DNA from: Adiantum capillus-veneris
Taxonomy: Eukaryota > Streptophyta > Polypodiopsida > Polypodiales > Pteridaceae
NCBI GenBank assembly: GCA_014529385.2
Contig: CM043949.1
Span: forward strand, 144,293,242 to 144,357,241
Reading direction: 5' to 3'
DNA: 64,000 nucleotides
The first letter of the stretch is position 1, and every line of letters begins with the position of its first letter. The position numbers were made by a program, and so were the translations under genes. Below the pieces are notes generated by a model that was not told the origin of the DNA, did no database searches, and saw nothing but the letters and a program-made list of their open reading frames with translations. Below, one piece after another: positions 58,262 through 64,000 of the stretch.

Positions 58262-58906
58262 TCAGATCGAGGCTCGGGGCAGCACTGCAGGAGGCTAGAG
58301 TCACCAGCTCAGATTGGAGTGAAATTCGACAGGTGAAGACACGGCCCAAAATCCTGTTGGAGAACCCGAAGGCCTTGGTGTTCTAAGAATTTCATTCTGA
58401 GGTCATCTCGGCCACCGTTCGGCTTCGACAAAGGTCTGCGCAGGCCATTTTCGACTACGTGGTCTCGGCGGGTGCAGATCCGACTCTGCAAATTTGGGGT
58501 TTTTTGGCCTACGATTGCAGGTGTTGAGGATATCGACACTCCCAGAGTGTTGATTTGTGGTTGTCTACACATCGAAGCACGGCTCACAGTTCTTGGAGGC
58601 ATGTCACATACGACATGGGCGCATCTACACAAAGACTATAGGCGACATCCACTAGTTCATCAGATAGCTTGTGTTTGCTGCTTGATATTCCAGATTTTAT
58701 CCTGACATTGCAGGTACTTCCACATGGGATGTATTGTCAGAGATGATGTATGTCTGTTGAGGGTTTGCTGGCTGTGAGTCACGCAGCAAACAACCGCCGC
58801 AGCGGTTACAGTATACAGTGGGAAATTTGTGGATGTATGACTTTGTGGGAAGTCTATGTACTGTCAGATTTACTGCAGCCTTTGTTGAGGGTCGAGTGAG
58901 GTTTTA
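58262..58906 (+). other. Copia leader of unclear origin, gag and protease missing
   Basis: About 645 bases occupy the place where gag, protease and the integrase N-terminus should be. The sequence is richer in G and C than surroundings and has frames on both strands (for example 58309-58632 minus, 58472-58705 plus) without recognisable domains. It joins integrase abruptly at the 'gggggatgacattta' junction. It may be the element's own untranslated leader or captured host sequence. Confidence 0.5.
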
Positions 58907-59650
58907 TTGAGCTGGGGGATGACATTTATAGATGATTACACGAGGAAAGTATGGGTTTACTTTCTCAAGCACAAGGATGAAGCGTTTAGTGTTTTCAAAA
59001 CGTTTGTGACACTTGTGGAGAATCATAGTGGCAAGAAGCTTAAATGCTTACGCACTGACAATGGTGGAGAGTATGTTTCAAAGGCCTTTCAGGACTTTTG
59101 TGAGTCAAAAGGTATAAAACGTGAACTTACTGCTCCTTACAATCCTCCTCAAAATGGTGTTGCTGAGAGGATGAATAGGACCATACAAGAGAAGGTCAGA
59201 AGTATGTTGTCTAATGCACAGCTGCCAAATGGGTTTTGGGCTGAAGCTGTATCAATAGCTGTTCATCTTGTAAATAGATCTCCTAGCAAGGTTTTGCAGA
59301 AGGATTCAGTGCCAGAGATGGTATGGTCAGGCAAAACGCCCTCATACAAAAATCTCAGAGTCTTTGGCTGTGAGGCATATACTCACGTTCCAAAGGAATT
59401 TAGGAACAAACTTGAGCCAAAGAGTAGAAAGTGCATCTTTCTAGGCTATGGTAATTCTGGTGAGATGGGGTAGAGACTTTGGGATCCCGAATCCAGAAAG
59501 GTTGTCCGCAGCAATGATGTTCACTTTAATGAATCCAAATATCATTCTAAACCAGAGAGGGTTGAGGAGATTAGAAGAGTTGTCTGCCAAGAAGATGGAC
59601 CAACACGTGCAAGATAAAATGTCAGGGCTCAAGAGGAGCAAGGACAGGAT
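58907..59650 (+). pseudogene. Copia integrase, truncated
   Basis: Starts inside the catalytic core (MTFIDDYTRKVWVYFLKHKD). It retains the second aspartate (CLRTDNGGEYVSKAFQDFC) and the glutamate (NGVAERMNRTIQEKV), then LRVFGCEAYTHVPKEFRNKL, typical of Copia integrases. The first catalytic aspartate and the HHCC finger are deleted. A TAG at 59471-59473 and a TAA near 59616 follow, with recognisable sequence between (RLWDPESRKVVRSNDVHFNE). Confidence 0.9.
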
Positions 59651-60762
59651 AGAGTGGAACCACAGGTTGTGGCTGAGCCTGAGCCACCTATTGTGCGTAG
59701 ATCTGAACGTGTCACGCGACCTCCTGATAGGTTTGTTCCATCTATGAATTATGTCATGTTGACTGATTGCAATGAGCCTTCATGTTACAAGGAAGCAGTG
59801 CAAATGAAGGACTCCGGGAATTGGCAATTGGCCATGCAGTCAGAGATGACAGCTCTGCATAAAAACCAAACATGGAAGCTATTTAAATTACCACGGGGCA
59901 AAAAGTCTCTACCCTGTAAATGGGTTTATAGGTATAAGATCACCGCTCATGATAGTCAGCCAAAGTACAAAGCACAGCTTGTTTCCAAGGGCTTTAAGCA
60001 AGAACAAGGCATTGACTTTGATGAAGTCTTCTCTCCGGTGGTCAAGATGACTACATTGAGATGCTTTCTTGCATTGGTTGCCATATTAGATTTGGTGTTG
60101 CACCAAATGGATGTCAAGACAGCGTTCTTGCATGGTGATTTAGATGTGGAAATTTACATGCAGCAGCCAGAAGGGTTTGTTGAGAAAGGCAAGGAAGATT
60201 GGGTATGCCAGTTGTTAAAGAGTCTTTATGGCTTAAAACAATCACCGAGGGCATGGTACCATAAATTCCACAAGTTTATGATTTCTCAAGGCTACAAACG
60301 TAGTGAGTTCGATCACTGTCTATATACAAAGAAGGCTAAGGATGGCAGTTGGCTAATCCTTATTTTGTATGTGGATGACATGTTGATTGCTGGCAAGCAC
60401 TTGGAAGAAATTTCAGCTTTGAAGTCAAAGATGGCAAAATCGTTTGACATGAAAGACATGGGTGAGGCAAGTCATATACTTGGTATGCACATTGAGAGAG
60501 ACAGATCAAAGAAGTTGATTTGGTTATCTCAAACAGAGTATATTGAGAAGGTTTTGCAACGTTTCAATATGGACAAGGGAAAGGCATTGAGTGTTCCATT
60601 GCCACCATATGTGAAACTTAGCAAACAAGATTGTCCTGTGTCTGAGGAAGAACAGGCTGAAATGGATAAGATTCCATATGCGTCTGCAGTGGGTAGTTTG
60701 ATGTATGCAATGATTGCTACTCGCCCAGACATTGCATTTGCAGTGGGATAGTAAGTCGATAC
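59651..60762 (+). pseudogene. Copia reverse transcriptase
   Basis: Open from 59654 to 60751. Motifs: RRSERVTRPPDRFVPSMNYV, WQLAMQSEMTALHKNQTW, LPCKWVYRYKITAHDSQPKY, TTLRCFLALVAILDLVLHQM, DVKTAFLHGDLDVEIYMQQP, GLKQSPRAWYHKFHKFM and the catalytic ILYVDDMLIAG near 60365. It ends in IATRPDIAFAVG, where loss of one base near 60748 shifts the frame into RNase H. Confidence 0.93.
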
Positions 60763-61328
60763 ATGTCAAACCCAGGCAAGAAACATTGGGAGGCAGTGAA
60801 AGGAATATTGAGATACCTGAAAGCTACAAAGAGTATGTGTATATGCTATGGGAGTCAGGAGCTAAGTGTAAAGGGTTTTACAGACTCAGATTATGCAGGT
60901 GACTTAGACAACCGAAGGTCTACGTCAGGGTATGTCTTTACATTGGCTGGTGGAGCAGTATCATGGCGTTCTAGATTACAATATTGTGTTACTCAGTCTA
61001 CTACAGAGGCTGAATATGTTGCAGCATCAGAGGCATGTAAAGGATCAATTTGGCTTAATCGACTAGTAACAGATTTGGGAATCAAAGAAGAGATGCCTGT
61101 GTTATATTGTGATAGTCAAAGTGCTATACAATTGGCTCGCAATCCAGTTTATCACTCAAAGACAAAGCATGTGGATGTGAAGTATCATTTCATCAGGGAA
61201 ATGCTCGAGGATAAGAAACTTCAGCTTGTCAAAGTTCACACCACAGAACATCCTGTTGATGTACTTACAAAAGAACTTCCCTCAGAGAGCTTTGCGCATT
61301 TTCGCAAGCAGTTAGGTGTAGGGTAGTA
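60763..61328 (+). pseudogene. Copia RNase H
   Basis: Reads SNPGKKHWEAVKGILRYLKA, FTDSDYAGDLDNRRSTSGYV, TQSTTEAEYVAASEACKGSI and VLYCDSQSAIQLARNPVYHS, then KHVDVKYHFIREML, the usual Copia C-terminus. Active-site acidic residues D, E and D are present. In frame after the one-base loss; stop at 61324-61326. Confidence 0.93.
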
Positions 61329-61415
61329 CATCACTTCTCTACATCTCTTGTATATTAGCTTGTATAGTAGCTTCTCTCACACTTAAAGTACCACATTGGA
61401 CTTTAAGTGGGAGGT

Positions 61416-61607
61416 TGTTGGGGTATAAAGCCCAATGTGGTCGCCCAGGTAAGTGGGCGGGCCGCCAGGTATGTACACATATTCTTTTGTTAAAACCTAA
61501 TATGAACTCACTATGCTCTACACATTACAGTAGAGCGAGCTCACCATATCGTCATACTCTTCTTCTCGCACTCTCTCTCGCGTCGCACTTCCGCTCGTAC
61601 TCCTTCA
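61416..61607 (+). repeat. 3' LTR of the Copia element
   Basis: Identical in length to the 5' LTR with five substitutions; the purine tract aagtgggaggt (61405-61415) lies immediately before it. Confidence 0.95.
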
Positions 61608-61612
61608 GTTTA

Positions 61613-62559
61613 GCCTTTCCTGTATCCAAGAATCTCATGAGACCCGTTGAAGGCATGTGGATCCCCTTGTTCTATCTCTCCAACTCAATGACCCTATGGA
61701 TGACCTCACAAACTCTTTGTTGTTGATCCTCCACACTAGTAGCACCCATTGTGGATTGTAGGACATCTAACCAACCCACATGATAGGTGTGACCTGTGTA
61801 TAGGTCGGTTAGAGTTTCCGTTTGAAGTTCGTACTACCAGTTCTCATTTAAGAACACTCCATCTAGGATTGAGGTGCTAGGGGTGTCCTTTGAGCTAGAT
61901 GCTATGTTGCTCTCTATGGGTTGACCCTTAGTGGTTTCTAATTCAAGAATACTCGATTGCTCTCCTAGCAAGGATATTGAGATAGGATCTTTTGATTTTA
62001 ACTCTCTTCGTTGCTCCACCTTGCATAAGCTCTCGACTTCCTTTTTCCTAGACGCAATGATATATCGCTCAACCTCTTGCACTTCGGCAAGGCTTCTACC
62101 ATCGGGTAATATGACCTCGGAGGGGAATAGCTCTGAAGAGTCAGGAGGTGCACTGAATGAAGTATTCACGTGCACATTCTCTAAGGGCATAGGGTCTACG
62201 TTGGTCATGAATAGAGAATTTACTTCCCCACCCCCCTCATTTACATCATTAACTCCATGTTCGGAGCGAATGGCTCTACTAAAGGTTTCCTTCAAGCGAC
62301 TAAGCATGCTTGGCCCGGACTGTGGGCCCATGGCATGCATGTCTTGGCTTGAGCTATCAGGATTAGGCATTAGGAAACCCTCCATGACATCGTAGTCAGA
62401 GGAAGAGTCACTAGCCGCTATATTCGGGTCTTGGTTTGTACTACCTTGGGTCCCTGCAGAGGGCCCGTAACCTAAGGTAGGTGGATAATAAGAACTCGCG
62501 TAAGTCAAAATTCTCTCTAGTTGCTTCATCTCTAGCACACCACCTAAGGGCAGATGCAT
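61613..62559 (-). pseudogene. Gypsy gag, N-terminal part
   Basis: The ATG on the minus strand is at 62557-62559 (MHLPLGGVLEMKQLERILTY). 241 codons follow, with a serine/aspartate-rich N-terminus, PSEVILPDGRSLAEVQEVER, YIIASRKKEVESLCKVEQRR and a TAG after LDGVFLNENW. Beyond that, decayed helical sequence (ATSVEDQQRVCEVIHRVIEL) reaches the Copia insertion. The position identifies it as the gag start; no domain is recognised. Confidence 0.65.
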
Positions 62560-63273
62560 GTGCCTTTGACACCCTACAAGCGTTGGCGAATAACCTTGAA
62601 GGTTAACCGCTTACTTTTTTAGGCGTTCGTTTTTAGTCGTTTTCTTTTTTTATGTTTTTTAATGATTGGTTTTTTTAATTAAAGTGTGTGATATCTTGGA
62701 ACGAGCGTATCACTCAGAGGGTCGCGGTGTGCTTTACAGCACAACGTTCGGTCACCTGACGCTCCGTTGGTCCTCAAAAAAGTCGATTTTTAACTACGTG
62801 TGAAGCTAAAATACGTAATTTTAGAGGGCGACTGAGTCCTGAGCCTGAGCGTGCGCTTGGGCTTGGGTCTGGGCTTATGTCTGGGAGATATCGATCCCGG
62901 TTCTACCTTTTTTTTTTTTTTAATAAAATTTTAACTTTTTTTTTTTGGATAAGGTCACCGCGGCTTGCACGTGAGCACACACTACCTACTTACAACTAAT
63001 ACACCTACTGTTACACACTAAGACACTTCATTAGCTCTAACATACCTACTTCCTACTTACTATACTTTACATTACACAGAACTAACAACCTTAATACTAA
63101 CACCTTATCACAGACAAAACATAGTACCTTTCAAAACTTCATTAACAAAGAAATAATAGTAGCAAAACAAAATCCTTCTTCTCAACACACACATCTTCCT
63201 TCGCTACCTTTCCTACATTTGAAATTACACCACAAAGAAGCACAAAGTGCCACTCAAGATTAGTGTATGGCAT
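62560..63273 (-). other. Gypsy 5' leader
   Basis: About 700 bases of non-coding DNA between primer site and gag. It includes a small 'cttgggcttgggtctgggct' repeat (about 62850-62880) and long T runs. No gene is seen. Confidence 0.7.
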
Positions 63274-63291
63274 TCCCTGGCAGCGGCGCCA
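63274..63291 (-). other. Primer-binding site (Asp tRNA type)
   Basis: Minus-strand TGGCGCCGCTGCCAGGGA closely matches the primer site common in Athila/Tat-like elements, which is complementary to the 3' end of tRNA-Asp. It lies four bases inside the LTR boundary. Confidence 0.88.
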
Positions 63292-63295
63292 AAAA

Positions 63296-63879
63296 TGTGC
63301 GCATCTGTCGCACGTGTCAATGCAAGGAACTTGCCGATATACTGTGTGCGAGCCACAAATGGCTCCAAGCACACAACAAGCCTAAACTAGTAAGCTCAAA
63401 GATGGTGATGGTGTGTCACTCACCGCTTTACGCTTGTTGTCGTGGAGTATTCCTCGCTACGAAGAAGAAGGAGCCGCCGCTGCGCCGTGATCAACCGCTT
63501 CGCCGCAGCCGTGCCGTCGTCGCAATGCTCGATCGCACACACACACACACACACACTCTCTCTCTCTCTCTCACGCATACACACACACAAAGAGGTGAAT
63601 AAGAAGTAGATGGAGATGGAGCATAACACTCTTCAATTGCACAAATGAAAGTATGAGTGAATTTTAGGTTTAGTTGACTTTTATATGAGTTCTCCCCATT
63701 CACACTTGGGCGCCCATGCTTAGCCAACTAATCCCTTGAATGTTCCAATTAAAGTGCGCTTCTCATTGGTGATGACTCTTACCCTTTTCCTATTGGACCG
63801 ACAATCCCAGTACCTGACTCTACCAAATAAATAATACGGCATCCGTCTTAGGTGATAGAAATGTGCGTGAGGGTTAACA
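63296..63879 (-). repeat. 5' LTR of the large Gypsy element
   Basis: On the plus strand TGTGCGCATCTGTCGCACGT to GAGGGTTAACA. Many C/T and G/A differences from the 3' LTR, as expected of old methylated DNA. It has a short CA/CT microsatellite at 63536-63572. Confidence 0.93.
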
Positions 63880-64000
63880 ATGGGTGAGTAGAATTGGGTT
63901 AACTTGCTACTTAAGACCGACTGAGCCAAAAGACTACAATAGTCATGAGTAGGAATCGAGTCTATAGTCAAGGAGAGACCAACTAACACCTGTCAACCAG
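63880..64000. other. Flank beyond the Gypsy element
   Basis: Begins with the ATGGG target duplication. Too short to interpret. Confidence 0.5.

Larger units (their letters stand above)
58056..61607 (+). mobile_element. Internally deleted Copia element inserted in Gypsy gag
   Basis: 192-bp LTRs (58056-58247 and 61416-61607) start TGTTGGGGTATAAAG and end CTCCTTCA. The target duplication GTTTA is at 58051-58055 and 61608-61612. A Met-tRNA primer site follows the 5' LTR and the purine tract aagtgggagg precedes the 3' LTR. The interior encodes integrase core, RT and RNase H but lacks gag, protease and the integrase N-terminus; 3552 bp is about 1.5 kb short of a typical Copia. The LTRs differ at five positions (about 2.6%). 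Two stops and a frameshift break pol. The opposite orientation and clean duplication date it after the host Gypsy. Confidence 0.95.
44251..63879 (-). mobile_element. Large old Ty3/Gypsy element with nested insertions
   Basis: LTRs at 63296-63879 (5' on this strand) and 44251-44858 (3'), flanked by the target duplication ATGGG (63880-63884 and 44246-44250). An Asp-tRNA-type primer site and a polypurine tract are in place. Subtracting a Copia element (58056-61607), element C with B inside (46826-49472), and their duplicated target bases leaves about 13.4 kb, large for the superfamily. The order gag, zinc knuckles, protease, RT, RNase H, integrase without a chromodomain, the Asp primer site and the size suggest the Athila/Tat (OTA) branch. 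LTRs differ by roughly 10% by eye. Every ORF is broken. Confidence 0.93.

Noticed and set aside
1-64000. tRNA or rRNA genes
   Set aside because: The only tRNA-like words found are the short primer-binding sites at 8061, 58250 and 63274; no cloverleaf or rRNA core was recognised by eye.

Overview
The window is land-plant nuclear DNA made almost entirely of transposable elements and repeats, with no intact host gene. Plant-type LTR retrotransposon proteins, priming sites matching initiator-Met and Asp tRNAs, short TG...CA LTRs and a plant-like ribosomal protein L4 pseudogene support this. The LINE, the very large Ty3/Gypsy element and the density of nested repeats would suit a large fern-like genome, but the sequence does not fix the species.

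Left part (1-16 kb). A small inverted-repeat element (1011-1388) is followed by an eroded plus-strand Gypsy fragment (about 1560-5240; gag, zinc knuckle, protease) and an array of short palindromes (5288-5737). A complete chromodomain Ty3/Gypsy element lies at 6418-15239. It has 1642-bp LTRs, a Met-tRNA primer site, a polypurine tract, and a gag-pol frame broken by only two in-frame stops. Its target duplication ACCAG splits a ribosomal protein L4 (uL4) pseudogene, whose halves continue on either side.

Middle part (16-44 kb). A 12-unit, roughly 190-bp satellite with palindromic monomers (16293-18544) is followed by a GC-rich block of unknown origin, remnants of two Copia-type elements (20.7-24.8 kb), and a 460-bp MITE inserted in a Copia zinc-knuckle region. 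Next come a degenerate CTAAGCGG repeat, a TTAA-flanked transposon (element A, 26472-27816), and a 5.5-kb inverted repeat (28601-34134). A nearly complete non-LTR retrotransposon (37940-42540) follows, with an intact ORF1 and an ORF2 broken by one stop and one frameshift.

Right part (44-64 kb). One old minus-strand Ty3/Gypsy element (44251-63879, target duplication ATGGG) fills the rest. Removing later insertions leaves about 13.4 kb. Read on the minus strand its order is LTR, Asp-tRNA primer site, gag, several zinc knuckles, protease, RT, RNase H, integrase, a second retropepsin-like domain, a W[VI]PK-repeat region, an acidic extra ORF, polypurine tract and LTR. A TTAA-flanked element (C) is inserted in its 3' part, a second (B) is nested inside C, and an internally deleted Copia element (58056-61607, target duplication GTTTA) is inserted in gag. 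LTR divergence (about 10% for the outer Gypsy, about 2.6% for the Copia, by eye) agrees with the nesting order.

The most unusual candidate is the post-integrase module of the minus-strand Gypsy element: a second aspartic-protease-like domain followed by W[VI]PK repeats and an acidic ORF. Next are the TTAA/CACTAG transposon family, the palindromic satellite and the L4 pseudogene split by a retrotransposon.
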